The notes under the pieces were generated by a model, which was not told the DNA's origin, searched no databases, and was given only the letters and a program-made list of their open reading frames with translations. DNA of 45,273 bases from Candidatus Moraniibacteriota bacterium (GTDB lineage: Bacteria > Patescibacteriota > Minisyncoccia > Moranbacterales > UBA9337). This document shows, piece after piece, positions 17,215 to 25,918 of this stretch. The stretch's first letter is position 1; the number at the start of each line of letters is the position of its first letter. Where the stretch lies: contig JALSQF010000003.1 in NCBI GenBank assembly GCA_026985555.1, forward strand, positions 126,605 to 171,877. The letters run 5' to 3'. Position numbers and translations under genes: made by a program.

Positions 17215-18699
17215 ATGTGGAGCTTGATTAAAAAAAATAAAAAAAATAAAAAAGAAAGTAGCAGTAAATCGCGTTTATCTAAAGAGGATTATCAAGACTT
17301 GTTATCCCGTGTGCATACGATGCAAGATGATATAAATAGTGTTGTTAGAAAAAAAACGAGTAAGATATATTATAGTGAAAATGGACAAAAGGATAAAAAC
17401 AAAGAATATGATAAAAAACAGGATTTGCCCATTACAGAATCAAATAGTCCTTTTCTAAATGATGTTGAAAATGACGAAACTACCTTTGATAATTTGGATA
17501 AAAAAATAAAGCAAGTAGAAGAAAATAGAAAAGGGCAGAAGAAAACAGAAAATCAATCTCAAGATCAATCTCAGCTTGATATAAAAAATAACACGAAAGA
17601 ACAAATAGAAGAAAAGACTGAAAATACTTATTTGGATAAGTCTAATAAATATTTTGAAAATGAAGAAATAACAGATGATAAAAATTTTACTCAATTGAGT
17701 GAAAAGGACGAATATAATCAAAAAAAATCAGAAAGAGATAAGCAACAAGAAAATAACAATTTATCTTTTGAAAATCCTTATGCTGATATGTGGAAAAAAG
17801 ATGATAATTTACAAAAATCAGCGATTAATCAAGGAGTTACACAAGAAACTAAAAATGAAATTTCTGAATCTAAAAAAAATAATTATTTCTCTTCTCAAGA
17901 TAAGAATAAAATTAAAAAGTCATTTTCTGATATTGCTCCCGCTCCCGAACCAAAAAATCAAAAGAGTTATTCTTTAAAAACAGGCATTGTAGTAGCTATG
18001 CTTGGCATTATTTTAGTAACCTTAGGTTGGGGAGGATATTATTATTGGAAAAAAAATTATTCTTTGCCAGATTATATAAAAGACTATGATACGAAAGCAG
18101 ACAAAAAACAAATAGAAAATAAAAAAGAATTAGAATATTCTTTAACGGGTCCTAATTATTTTTTATTGGATACAGAAACAACTAATAAGGAAAGCATACG
18201 ACAAGAATTAATAAAAATAAGTCAAAAAATAAATCAAACTGATTATAATAATAAATTAGTTAAGTTTATTGTTACAGATAAAAACAATAATCCCTTAGCA
18301 TTTTCTCGCTTCGCTTATTTATTTAAGCTTAATTTAAACAACAATCTAACCAATCTTTTAGATGAAAAATTTTATTTTTGTTTCTTTAATGATAATGGCA
18401 AGGTTCACTCTGGTTTAATAATTAAAATTAAGAAAGATCAAAAGAATAATTTAAATTCAATGTTATTCAAAGATCAAAACAATTTAGTAAAACAGCTTTC
18501 CCCATTATTTTTAAACAAAAAAATAGATTTTAATAAAAAATATGTTTTTAAAGAAAGTTCTTACAAAGATCTAAAAATTCATTATGTTAATATAGATAAT
18601 CAAGATGGTTCATCCATAGACTATACCTTTACTGATAAATATTTTCTTTTAGGCACGAGTAAAAATACATTAAGAAGTATTATAGATAACTTAGAATAA
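17215..18699 (+). CDS. Bitopic membrane protein with long charged cytosolic region, unknown function
   Basis: A 494-residue protein that I do not recognise. Residues 1-255 are a low-complexity, highly charged and Gln/Asn/Ser-rich region, predicted disordered and cytosolic. A TM helix spans about 256-278 (T-G-I-V-V-A-M-L-G-I-I-L-V-T-L-G-W). Residues 290-494 look like a folded extracytoplasmic domain with many short hydrophobic strands and no catalytic motif; the end G-T-S-K-N-T-L-R-S-I-I-D-N-L resembles the ends of envelope proteins that report or restrict access. It has its own promoter and is followed by a second promoter, so it is probably a single-gene unit beside surface island 2. Confidence 0.7.
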   Translation: MWSLIKKNKKNKKESSSKSRLSKEDYQDLLSRVHTMQDDINSVVRKKTSKIYYSENGQKDKNKEYDKKQDLPITESNSPFLNDVENDETTFDNLDKKIKQVEENRKGQKKTENQSQDQSQLDIKNNTKEQIEEKTENTYLDKSNKYFENEEITDDKNFTQLSEKDEYNQKKSERDKQQENNNLSFENPYADMWKKDDNLQKSAINQGVTQETKNEISESKKNNYFSSQDKNKIKKSFSDIAPAPEPKNQKSYSLKTGIVVAMLGIILVTLGWGGYYYWKKNYSLPDYIKDYDTKADKKQIENKKELEYSLTGPNYFLLDTETTNKESIRQELIKISQKINQTDYNNKLVKFIVTDKNNNPLAFSRFAYLFKLNLNNNLTNLLDEKFYFCFFNDNGKVHSGLIIKIKKDQKNNLNSMLFKDQNNLVKQLSPLFLNKKIDFNKKYVFKESSYKDLKIHYVNIDNQDGSSIDYTFTDKYFLLGTSKNTLRSIIDNLE

Positions 18700-18704
18700 A
18701 ATAT

Positions 18705-18733
18705 TTTACAATTTTTTTAAAATACCTTATAAT
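18705..18733 (+). promoter_or_regulatory. Predicted promoter of surface island 2
   Basis: TTTACA at 18705-18710, a 17-nt spacer and TATAAT at 18728-18733. Transcription would start near 18740, just before the ATG at 18769. Both boxes are close to the sigma-70 consensus. Confidence 0.7.
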
Positions 18734-18768
18734 AAAATTAAGTTAAAATAACTAACAAAAATAAAATT

Positions 18769-19539
18769 ATGGAGAAAGAAAATAAAAACAAAATTCTTTA
18801 TTTAGTTTTAGCTATCGTTGTTATTATTGGTTTAGTTATTCTTCTAATGATTATGTTTAACAGAAAGACAACTACCAAATCAATATCAAAACCAGCTAAG
18901 GTTACTAAGAATGTTAAGGAAATTAAGAAAGAAGTTAAGGAGGTTAAAGAAGAAATTGATGATAAAGAACCTCGTTTGGAAATTAAAAGTAATAATAATG
19001 AATTTCATGCTGGAAATAGTGGATATTTTAAATTAATTTATACTAACGAAAAAGGAAAAGAAAAAGATGTAACTCAAGAATCTGAGTGGGCGTCTAATAA
19101 TTCAAAAATATTTTCAATTTATAATTTTCCTAAAAATAAAAAAGGTTTTTTCATTCCTCAGCAGATAGGTAAAGCAGAAATTTATGCTGAATATAATGGA
19201 ATATATACTACTTTTCCAGTAGAAGTAAAACCAACTTTATTAGAATTAGGTTGTGATGTTATTCCTATAACACGAGATTTAAACAAAGTAGAAACAAAAT
19301 CAAAAGATGTTATTACAGCTAGAGTTGGTGAGGAGCTTGAATTTATCTTTACTTATATGCAATCAGGAACTCCTTATTATACTTATGAAGCATTTGGTGA
19401 TGATGGCTTGAAAAGTAATCAGCCAATTTTTAGTTTTATTTATAAGAAACCTGGTATTAAACATGTTTATCTAAAAACTACAGATTTTACTGGTCAGACA
19501 GCAGAAGCTGATTGTCCAATAATTAAAGTGGTTCAGTAA
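18769..19539 (+). CDS. Membrane-anchored protein with Ig-like and PKD-like domains
   Basis: A 256-residue protein of unknown role. A TM helix lies at about 9-30, followed by a Lys/Glu/Val-rich stalk at 35-65. Residues 68-155 look like a bacterial Ig-like (Big-2) domain, with a D-V-T-Q-E-S-E-W element and a G-K-A-E-I-Y-A-E-Y-N-G strand. Residues 160-256 resemble a PKD-type domain ending P-G-I-K-H-V-Y-L-K-T-T-D-F-T-G-Q-T-A-E-A-D-C; two cysteines (in L-G-C-D and A-D-C-P) could form a disulfide. It lies 31 nt before the large secreted protein, so the two are probably made together and may interact. Confidence 0.7.
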   Translation: MEKENKNKILYLVLAIVVIIGLVILLMIMFNRKTTTKSISKPAKVTKNVKEIKKEVKEVKEEIDDKEPRLEIKSNNNEFHAGNSGYFKLIYTNEKGKEKDVTQESEWASNNSKIFSIYNFPKNKKGFFIPQQIGKAEIYAEYNGIYTTFPVEVKPTLLELGCDVIPITRDLNKVETKSKDVITARVGEELEFIFTYMQSGTPYYTYEAFGDDGLKSNQPIFSFIYKKPGIKHVYLKTTDFTGQTAEADCPIIKVVQ

Positions 19540-19570
19540 TAATTTTATTAATTATTTATTTTTTAAAAAA

Positions 19571-21592
19571 ATGATCAATAAAAAAAGAATATTAATTTTT
19601 GACTTTTGGAAACTGTTAGCTTTATTGTTAATAATTTATACATATTTTGGAGGTGTACAATTAAAAGCTGAAGCCAGGGTTTATTTTACGGAGGGTTCGA
19701 TATCTCCTCAGTGTGGTTCTTGTGATCATCCTAATTATGATTATTTTAAAGAAGTTCATTTTGATTCTCCGTTTCAAGGGCAAATTTTTTATCCTGGTAG
19801 TCCTATACACATCAAAGGTTATATAAAAACAAATGAAAAAGCATCTTATCGTTGCAAAGTAGGGGGTAAGTGGACTTGGGGTAAAGTAACTGGTGCTTTA
19901 TTTAATATGATTTTAGGAAAAGATATAAATGGTGTTAGTAATAATGTTTCCTGTACTACCATATGGGCAACTAAGTGTACCTCTGGTTCTTATCCTCATA
20001 TAGGTATTATAAAAAGAAATGATTATGTTTTAAATTCAGGAGGAGGTAATATTCAACATGTCGGTAACGAAGAATCACATAAAAGTTCCAATGGTCGTAT
20101 ATATTTTGATAAAACTTTTACTATTCCTGTAGATTGGGCTAATAATGATAATAATTCAGAAAAAACAGATTATTTACGAATTTATCCCGTATTTTCAACT
20201 TGTAACAGTCAAGATATTGGAGTAAATATAGGTAGTTTTTATTTACCAATCAATATTAGGCCTAACAAAATTAACGGACAATGTGCTATAGGACATTATT
20301 ATTGTTTAAAAGGAAACTCTATCAATCATCATTACAATTCTTCTTCTAGTACTTATACTTGGCAATGTCAAGGAGTTAATGGAGGAACTACAGCTAGATG
20401 TGTTCAGAGATTAGCTATTAATGGTCGATGCGCCCTTATACATAATCAATGTAATAGGGGTGCTTCACGAGATATTCCTGATACATCAACCCAATGGAGA
20501 TGGCAATGTGTAGGAACAAATGGAGGTTCTAATATTACTTGTTCCGAAGATAAACCAACTTTATCTTTCACTGCTAATCCTAATCCAGTTAATTATAATA
20601 CAGCTTCTAATCTAAGATGGACAACTAGTCATGTGCAAAGTTGTTATGCTTCAGGAGCTTGGCGTGGTTGGAAAAGTAACACCGGAGGAAGCCAATCTAC
20701 AGGTCCTTTAACTTCTAGTAAAACATATTCTTTAGAATGTTGGAATTCTCAAGGAAATAGCACGGGAAGAAAAACGGTTACGGTTAATGTTAATAGAGTC
20801 AATGGTCAATGTGCTTCTAGACATAATCAATGTAATAGGGGTGCTTCTCAAGATATTCCTGATACATCAACTCAATGGAAATGGCAATGTTTAGGAACAA
20901 ATGGAGGTTCTAATATTACTTGTTCCGAAGATAAACCAACTTTATTTTTCACTGCTAATCCTAGTTCAGTTGATTATGGTAAAACTTCTAATTTAAGCTG
21001 GACGACTAGTCATGTGCAAAGTTGTTATGCTTCAGGAGATTGGCGTGGTTGGAAAAGTAACACCGGAGGAAGCCAATCTACAGATTCTTTAACTTCTAGT
21101 AAAACATATTCTTTAGAATGTTGGAATTCTCAAGGAGATAGCACGGGAAGAAAAACGGTTACGGTTAATGTTAATGCAGTCAATGGTGAGTGTAATAATG
21201 AGGATGCAAAAACTTATGATTGTCATGCTACAAGTTTTACCAAAGGAATATTTTGTAATAAAGGAACTCCAAACCCAACTAAACCAATCTTTCCTAATAA
21301 AGGAACTTCTACTACTTGGCAATGCTTAGGATTAAATGGAGGTAATAATGATACTTGTACAGCTTCTGTGCAAGCAATAACTAGTGGTAAATGTGGTTCA
21401 GCTAACGGACAAAGTTTTTATACTAGACCAACTTCAAATTTGTGTAATAATGGTACGCCTTCCACTTTAAATTATAATAGTAACACTTCTAAATGGACAT
21501 GGACATGTTCTGGCAATTGCAAAACTTCCGTTAACTGTTCAGCTAACAAAAAAGAACAAAAAACTGAAGACTGGACAGAAGTAGCCCCTTAA
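19571..21592 (+). CDS. Large cysteine-rich secreted repeat protein
   Basis: A 673-residue exported protein. A signal segment (about 12-36) ends near L-K-A-E-A. Residues 37-235 form a unique domain with several cysteines. From about 235 on the protein is made of two alternating modules: a short cysteine module N-G-x-C-A-x-x-H-x-x-C ... W-x-W-Q-C-x-G-x-N-G-G ... C, and an Ig-like module L-x-F-T-A-N-P-x-x-V-x-Y ... L-x-W-T-T-S-H-V-Q-S-C-Y-A-S-G. The pair is duplicated with a period of 127 residues at near-identical DNA sequence. The protein ends E-D-W-T-E-V-A-P, the same tail type as the protein at 4770-5918. Such cysteine modules recur in secreted Patescibacteria proteins; adhesion is a guess. 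A strong terminator follows. Confidence 0.8.
   Translation: MINKKRILIFDFWKLLALLLIIYTYFGGVQLKAEARVYFTEGSISPQCGSCDHPNYDYFKEVHFDSPFQGQIFYPGSPIHIKGYIKTNEKASYRCKVGGKWTWGKVTGALFNMILGKDINGVSNNVSCTTIWATKCTSGSYPHIGIIKRNDYVLNSGGGNIQHVGNEESHKSSNGRIYFDKTFTIPVDWANNDNNSEKTDYLRIYPVFSTCNSQDIGVNIGSFYLPINIRPNKINGQCAIGHYYCLKGNSINHHYNSSSSTYTWQCQGVNGGTTARCVQRLAINGRCALIHNQCNRGASRDIPDTSTQWRWQCVGTNGGSNITCSEDKPTLSFTANPNPVNYNTASNLRWTTSHVQSCYASGAWRGWKSNTGGSQSTGPLTSSKTYSLECWNSQGNSTGRKTVTVNVNRVNGQCASRHNQCNRGASQDIPDTSTQWKWQCLGTNGGSNITCSEDKPTLFFTANPSSVDYGKTSNLSWTTSHVQSCYASGDWRGWKSNTGGSQSTDSLTSSKTYSLECWNSQGDSTGRKTVTVNVNAVNGECNNEDAKTYDCHATSFTKGIFCNKGTPNPTKPIFPNKGTSTTWQCLGLNGGNNDTCTASVQAITSGKCGSANGQSFYTRPTSNLCNNGTPSTLNYNSNTSKWTWTCSGNCKTSVNCSANKKEQKTEDWTEVAP
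20420..21181 (+). repeat. Intragenic direct repeat, 381-bp period
   Basis: Unit 20420-20800 is followed directly by 20801-21181, with mostly single-base differences (for example GCTTGGCGTGGTTGG versus GATTGGCGTGGTTGG). A third unit begins at 21182 with AATGGTGAGTG and then diverges. Each unit encodes one cysteine module and one Ig-like module. Confidence 0.9.
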
Positions 21593-21610
21593 AAAACTTT
21601 AAATTTAAGC

Positions 21611-21649
21611 AAAAAACCTGATTTAATTAAAAAATCAGGTTTTTTTATT
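21611..21649 (+). terminator. Intrinsic terminator of surface island 2
   Basis: AAAAAACCTGATTT (21611-21624) pairs with AAATCAGGTTTTTT (21632-21645) over 14 bp with loop AATTAAA; the right arm provides the T tract. Being symmetrical in A and T, it could stop transcription from both sides. Confidence 0.9.
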
Positions 21650-21723
21650 TAAAATAAAATTTTCTATTTTTATTTTTCAATCAACTTAATTAGATTGATG
21701 AAAATAAGAATTTAATTTTATAT

Positions 21724-22085
21724 TTCTGGCTATTTAAATATCCATTTAAATGGATATTTAAATAGCCAGAAGGAAAAATAGGTTTTGAAAAATTTAAAAA
21801 TATTTTTGAATTTAAACTTGTTGGTTAAAAAATATATAAAATATTTAGAAAATAGAATTAGAAAAAACTATAAATTGAAAAAATCATTAAAGAAAGTTAG
21901 TTATATATCACTTACAATTTATAAAACCTTTAACTTAATTGAATTCAAAAAATTAGTTTAATAATTAAATAAAAACAACAAAAACATTAAAAAACTTTAA
22001 TTAAAAATGAAAAAACAATTAAAAGGTAGCTCTGTTTTTAAAAAATTTGAAAGGGTTTTAGATGAAAGAATTCTTTAAAAAGCTC
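21724..22085 (+). repeat. Dispersed intergenic element, copy 2 (complete palindrome plus body)
   Basis: Positions 21724-21771 are a perfect 48-bp palindrome whose arm begins TTCTGGCTATTTAAATATCC. The right side continues with a body to about 21910 that matches copy 1 (7575-7710). After about 120 nt of sequence absent from copy 1, homology returns at about 22034-22085. Nothing else is recognised in this 626-bp gap apart from the terminator before it, a 23-codon remnant and the promoter of the next gene. Confidence 0.85.
22007..22078 (+). pseudogene. Possible gene remnant inside element copy 2
   Basis: A 23-codon frame starting ATGAAAAAACAATTAAAAGG encodes a peptide ending S-S-V-F-K-K-F-E-R-V-L-D-E-R-I-L and stops with TAA. 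The related stretch in copy 1 (about 7719-7750) encodes F-F-K-S-L-N-R-V-L-D-E in an open frame. The shared R-V-L-D-E suggests that both derive from the 5' part of a former gene, but the match is short and could reflect conserved DNA rather than protein. Confidence 0.3.
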
Positions 22086-22161
22086 ATTTTTTAAATATTA
22101 AAAGCAAAAATAGTTAGTAGAATATAATTTTTAAGTTATATTAAAATAAATAAAACAAACC

Positions 22162-22189
22162 TTGACATTTAAACGGAGTTTATTATACT
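22162..22189 (+). promoter_or_regulatory. Predicted promoter of the LysM/CHAP hydrolase
   Basis: TTGACA at 22162-22167, a 16-nt spacer and TATACT at 22184-22189. Transcription would start near 22196, about 23 nt before the ATG at 22219. Confidence 0.7.
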
Positions 22190-22218
22190 TGTTTTTAGTG
22201 TAAGAAATTAGGGTTTTA

Positions 22219-23496
22219 ATGGATACTTTTCAATTCTTGAAATGGGGGCAAGAAAAGTTAAAATTAAAACTAATAGAAAGGTTAAGCGCTATTAGTAAAC
22301 AAACTAATACGTTAAAATATAAACGTTTCAATTTTAAAAATCTTCAAAAAAAGATTTATCAAATTCAACAACAAATAGCTAACTTTATCAAGAAACGCAG
22401 AACAATTAAATTGTTACATTTGTGGCAAAATTATGCAGCTATGGCAGTAGTTTTTTCTAGCTCTCTTCTAGTTATAACTACTAATACAACAGCGCAAAAT
22501 AGTTCTAGCGGTTTTTTATTTGGATATTGGAAATCAAAAGATGATAAAACAATTTTTTCTCAAAAAAAAGTATTGTCTAGTGATAAAGATAATTTAGCAG
22601 TAATGCCTTTAGCTAAGGCTAATTTAGCTGTTAATGTAGAAAATTTAGAAAGTTTAGAAAAAAATGAAAATCAAGAATCTAATATGGTAATTTCTTCCCA
22701 ACAAGGTTATATGCTAGCTAGCATGAACAAGGGAATGATAATGAAGGATCCTCAAGAAGGAGAAGGGGTAAAAATATACGAAGTGAAAAAAGGAGATACA
22801 GTGGGGAAAATTGCTCAAAATTTTCATGTTACAGTCAATACTATTTTGTGGGCTAATGATATTGAGAATATTAATTCTATTAAACCAGGTGATAAATTAT
22901 TTATTTTACCAGTGGCAGGTTTAATTCATACAGTAAAACAAGGAGAAACTCTAGATAAAATTGCTAAAAAATATAAGGCTAATAAAGATAGAATTATTGC
23001 TTTCAACGACTTACCTGCTAATGGGGAAATTAAAAAAGGAGAAGAAATTATTATTCCTGATGGGCAAAAGGAAACGCCTAAACCAAAAAATAATAACAAT
23101 CGTTTTGGAATTATGCGTCGTTCCTATGCTACTCCTAGCGGTGGAGTAACACGTGTTTCTGGTTGGAAAAAATTAGAGGGTAAGGCTGGCAAGGGTCATC
23201 GCTTTCCTTATGGATATTGCACTTGGTATGTGGCTCAAAAACGTTATGTTCCTTGGGGAGGTAATGCAGGAACATGGCTTTATCATGCTAAGGCCTTAGG
23301 TTACAAGGTGGGAAGAACTCCTCGTAAAGGTGCTATTATGGTAACTTCTGAATCTTGGTGGGGGCATGTGGCTATTGTAGAAAAAGTAAATAAAAAAACC
23401 ATTACGGTTTCTGAAATGAACAGAATAGGATGGGGAAAAGTAAGCAGAAGAACACTTCCTATTAAAAGTCGGGTAATTAAAGGATTTATATATTAA
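22219..23496 (+). CDS. LysM and CHAP domain cell-wall hydrolase
   Basis: Predicted peptidoglycan amidase or endopeptidase. Residues 1-70 are basic and helical, and residues 72-90 form a membrane/signal segment (Y-A-A-M-A-V-V-F-S-S-S-L-L-V-I). Two LysM modules at about 185-231 and 235-282 (V-K-K-G-D-T-V-G-K-I-A and V-K-Q-G-E-T-L-D-K-I-A) would bind glycan strands. The C-terminal CHAP domain holds the catalytic C334 in Y-G-Y-C-T-W-Y-V-A and H383 in W-W-G-H-V-A-I-V-E, with E399/N401 as the likely third residue. The long basic N-terminus before the membrane segment is unusual for a hydrolase. It is transcribed alone from a strong promoter. It fits a role in wall remodelling with mltG and mreBC. 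Confidence 0.93.
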   Translation: MDTFQFLKWGQEKLKLKLIERLSAISKQTNTLKYKRFNFKNLQKKIYQIQQQIANFIKKRRTIKLLHLWQNYAAMAVVFSSSLLVITTNTTAQNSSSGFLFGYWKSKDDKTIFSQKKVLSSDKDNLAVMPLAKANLAVNVENLESLEKNENQESNMVISSQQGYMLASMNKGMIMKDPQEGEGVKIYEVKKGDTVGKIAQNFHVTVNTILWANDIENINSIKPGDKLFILPVAGLIHTVKQGETLDKIAKKYKANKDRIIAFNDLPANGEIKKGEEIIIPDGQKETPKPKNNNNRFGIMRRSYATPSGGVTRVSGWKKLEGKAGKGHRFPYGYCTWYVAQKRYVPWGGNAGTWLYHAKALGYKVGRTPRKGAIMVTSESWWGHVAIVEKVNKKTITVSEMNRIGWGKVSRRTLPIKSRVIKGFIY

Positions 23497-23662
23497 AATT
23501 ATAATTTTCTTAAAATATAAAAAATATCAGATAGAATAAGATTATATTATCAGAAACACTTTTTTTAAAATACAAAATTGTTTATGAAGTGATTGTCTTG
23601 TATAAATATTTTCTTTCTTTTTAAAAATAATATATAATAATTATTATAAATAATTAAAAAAT

Positions 23663-24802
23663 ATGAGGTCAAAAAAAATTAGTTCAGCTGTGGCTTTATC
23701 TCAGAAAATAGGTGGAAAAATAGAGATTTGTTCTAAACAAAAATTAACTCCAAAAAATTTAGCTACATTATACACACCTGGAGTAGCTGATGTTTCTTTA
23801 GCTATAGCTAGAGAAAAAAAATTATCTTTTCAATATAGTATAAGGAAAAATAGCGTGGCTGTTATTTCGGATGGTAGTGCTGTTTTGGGGCTGGGTAATA
23901 TTGGTCCAGAAGCGGCTTTGCCAGTTATGGAAGGAAAAGCCTTACTTTTTAAAGAATTAGCCAAGGTGGATGCTTTTCCTTTAGTTTTAAAGACTCAAAA
24001 CGAAGATGAAATTGTAAAAATAATAAAAAATATTGCGCCAACTTTTGGTGGAATTAATTTAGAAGATATTTCGGCTCCACGTTGTTTTGAGATAGAAGAA
24101 AAACTGAAAAAAGAGATAACTATTCCAATTTTTCATGATGATCAACACGGAACAGCTATAGTTGTTTTAGCGGGATTAATAAATGCTTTAAAAGTAGTGA
24201 AAAAAAAGAAAAATGAAATTAAAATAGTAATTTCTGGTGCTGGAGCGGCTGGCATAGCTATTGCAAAACTTTTGATGAAATATGGGATAAAAAATATTAT
24301 TTTAGCAGATAGTCAAGGAATTATTTATGCAGGAAGGAAAAAACTTAACCAAGCTAAACAAGAAATAGCTCTAAAAACAAATCTAGACAGGATAAAAGGT
24401 AAAATACAAAAAGCATTAGTGAAAGCTGATGTTTTTATTGGCGTTTCTGCTCCTAATATTTTAAAAGCGGAAGACATAAGATTAATGAATAAAAATTCCA
24501 TTGTTTTTGCTATGAGTAATCCTGTGCCAGAAATAATGCCACGAGAAGCCAAAGAAGGAGGGGCAAAAGTTGTAGCTACGGGAAGAAGTGATTTTCCCAA
24601 TCAAATTAATAATGTCTTGGCTTTTCCTGGAATTTTTAGAGGTGTTTTAGATAATCAAGTAAGAATTATTACTAGTAATCATAAAATTAAAGTAGCGGAA
24701 GCAATTGCTAGTTTGATTAAAAAACCTACTTCTGCTAAAATAATACCAAGTATATTTAATAAGCAAGTAGTTAAAAAAGTGGCGCAAGTATTTCAACAAT
24801 AA
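23663..24802 (+). CDS. Malic enzyme (malate dehydrogenase, oxaloacetate-decarboxylating)
   Basis: Oxidatively decarboxylates malate to pyruvate with NAD(P)+. The 379-residue protein is the short bacterial form without the phosphotransacetylase domain of MaeB. Visible are the catalytic Y37 in L-Y-T-P-G-V, D-G-S-A-V-L-G-L-G-N-I-G, M-E-G-K92 as the probable catalytic lysine, metal ligands E134-D135 and D159-D160 in F-H-D-D-Q-H-G-T-A, and the Rossmann loop G-A-G-A-A-G (192-197). Preference for NAD or NADP cannot be decided here. A TATAAT at 23633-23638 may belong to its promoter. It heads the unit with yjbQ-like, pcm and mltG. Pyruvate is also the product of pyk at 38426. Confidence 0.94.
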   Translation: MRSKKISSAVALSQKIGGKIEICSKQKLTPKNLATLYTPGVADVSLAIAREKKLSFQYSIRKNSVAVISDGSAVLGLGNIGPEAALPVMEGKALLFKELAKVDAFPLVLKTQNEDEIVKIIKNIAPTFGGINLEDISAPRCFEIEEKLKKEITIPIFHDDQHGTAIVVLAGLINALKVVKKKKNEIKIVISGAGAAGIAIAKLLMKYGIKNIILADSQGIIYAGRKKLNQAKQEIALKTNLDRIKGKIQKALVKADVFIGVSAPNILKAEDIRLMNKNSIVFAMSNPVPEIMPREAKEGGAKVVATGRSDFPNQINNVLAFPGIFRGVLDNQVRIITSNHKIKVAEAIASLIKKPTSAKIIPSIFNKQVVKKVAQVFQQ

Positions 24803-24837
24803 AAACTTTTTGATAATTAACATAAAAACAAAAAAAT

Positions 24838-25278
24838 ATGAAAATTTATAAAAAAGAAATTGTTATTGAAACAAAGAAAGATATAGAGTTTGTTGATATA
24901 ACTGATAAAGTGCAAGAGATTATTGATAATTCTGGAATTAGAGAAGGACAGGTTTTAATTTATATGCCTCATACCACAATGGGTGTAGCGATTAATCATA
25001 ATGAACCAATGCTTTTACAAGATTTTGCTAGAGTACTTTATAGAATTGCTCCTATTGATGATCAATATTCTCATGATCTATTTGAGCTTAAAAAAGCAAC
25101 TAAATCAGATGGAAGAAGCAATGGGCATTCTCATTGTAAGCAAATTATAGTAGGAGGAAGCGAAGTTGTTCCTATAGAAAAAGGAAAAATGTTTTTAACT
25201 GAACGACAAAGTATTTTTGCAGTAGAATTTGATGGTGGAAGAAAACGTAATTTTTTAGTGCAGGTAACTGGTTTATAA
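24838..25278 (+). CDS. YjbQ/UPF0047 family protein
   Basis: A 146-residue member of the UPF0047 family, of which some members show weak thiamine-phosphate synthase activity and whose main role is unsettled. The motif P-H45-T-T-M-G-V-A-I-N, D62, H79 in Y-S-H-D, N-G-H97-S-H and the ending F-D-G-G-R-K-R-N-F-L-V-Q-V-T-G are the family pattern, with histidines placed for metal binding. It lies 35 nt after malic enzyme and 12 nt before pcm. Confidence 0.9.
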   Translation: MKIYKKEIVIETKKDIEFVDITDKVQEIIDNSGIREGQVLIYMPHTTMGVAINHNEPMLLQDFARVLYRIAPIDDQYSHDLFELKKATKSDGRSNGHSHCKQIIVGGSEVVPIEKGKMFLTERQSIFAVEFDGGRKRNFLVQVTGL

Positions 25279-25290
25279 TTTTTTTTAAAT

Positions 25291-25911
25291 ATGAATAGTT
25301 TAGTTAATAGTCTAATTGAGCAGGGATATTTAAAGACAAGTGAAATTATTGATGCTTTTGCTAATATAGAAAGGATAGAATTTGTTCCAGAAGAACTAGA
25401 ATCCGAAGCTAATGTAAATATTCCTCTGCCTATTGGTCATGGTCAAACAATTTCACAGCCACTTACTGTAGCTATCATGTTAGAATTACTTAACCCTCAA
25501 AAAAATCAAAATATTTTAGATGTGGGAAGTGGTTCTGGTTGGACTACAGCTTTGTTGGCTTATATCGTAGGACCTAAGGGAAAGGTAACAGGAGTAGAAC
25601 GTATTAAAGAATTAGCAGAATTAGCTCAACGTAATGTTAATAAATTTGGATTCATAGATGAAGGGAGGGTGGAAATATACAATAGTGATGGTAGTCTAGG
25701 ATTAGAGAAAAATGCTCCTTATGATAGAATTTTAGTTTCAGCTATGGCAGAGGAAGTTCCCCAGGCCCTAAAACGACAACTTAAAATAAAAGGCAAAATG
25801 GTTATTCCAGTGAATAATACTATTTGGTATTTAGAAAAAAAAGGAGAAAATGAATTTTATAAAGAAGAGTTTTCTGGTTTTAATTTTGTTCCTCTAGTGG
25901 TAAAAGGTTAA
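25291..25911 (+). CDS. pcm: Protein-L-isoaspartate O-methyltransferase
   Basis: Repairs isoaspartyl damage in proteins by SAM-dependent methylation. The 206-residue protein has the family pattern: F-V-P-E-E-L, P-L-P-I-G-H-G-Q-T-I-S55-Q-P for substrate binding, and the SAM loop L-D77-V-G-S-G-S-G-W (motif I), followed by G-V-E-R and D-R-I-L-V-S-A. It precedes mltG by 7 nt, so the genes are surely co-transcribed. Confidence 0.93.
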   Translation: MNSLVNSLIEQGYLKTSEIIDAFANIERIEFVPEELESEANVNIPLPIGHGQTISQPLTVAIMLELLNPQKNQNILDVGSGSGWTTALLAYIVGPKGKVTGVERIKELAELAQRNVNKFGFIDEGRVEIYNSDGSLGLEKNAPYDRILVSAMAEEVPQALKRQLKIKGKMVIPVNNTIWYLEKKGENEFYKEEFSGFNFVPLVVKG

Positions 25912-25918
25912 AAATAAA

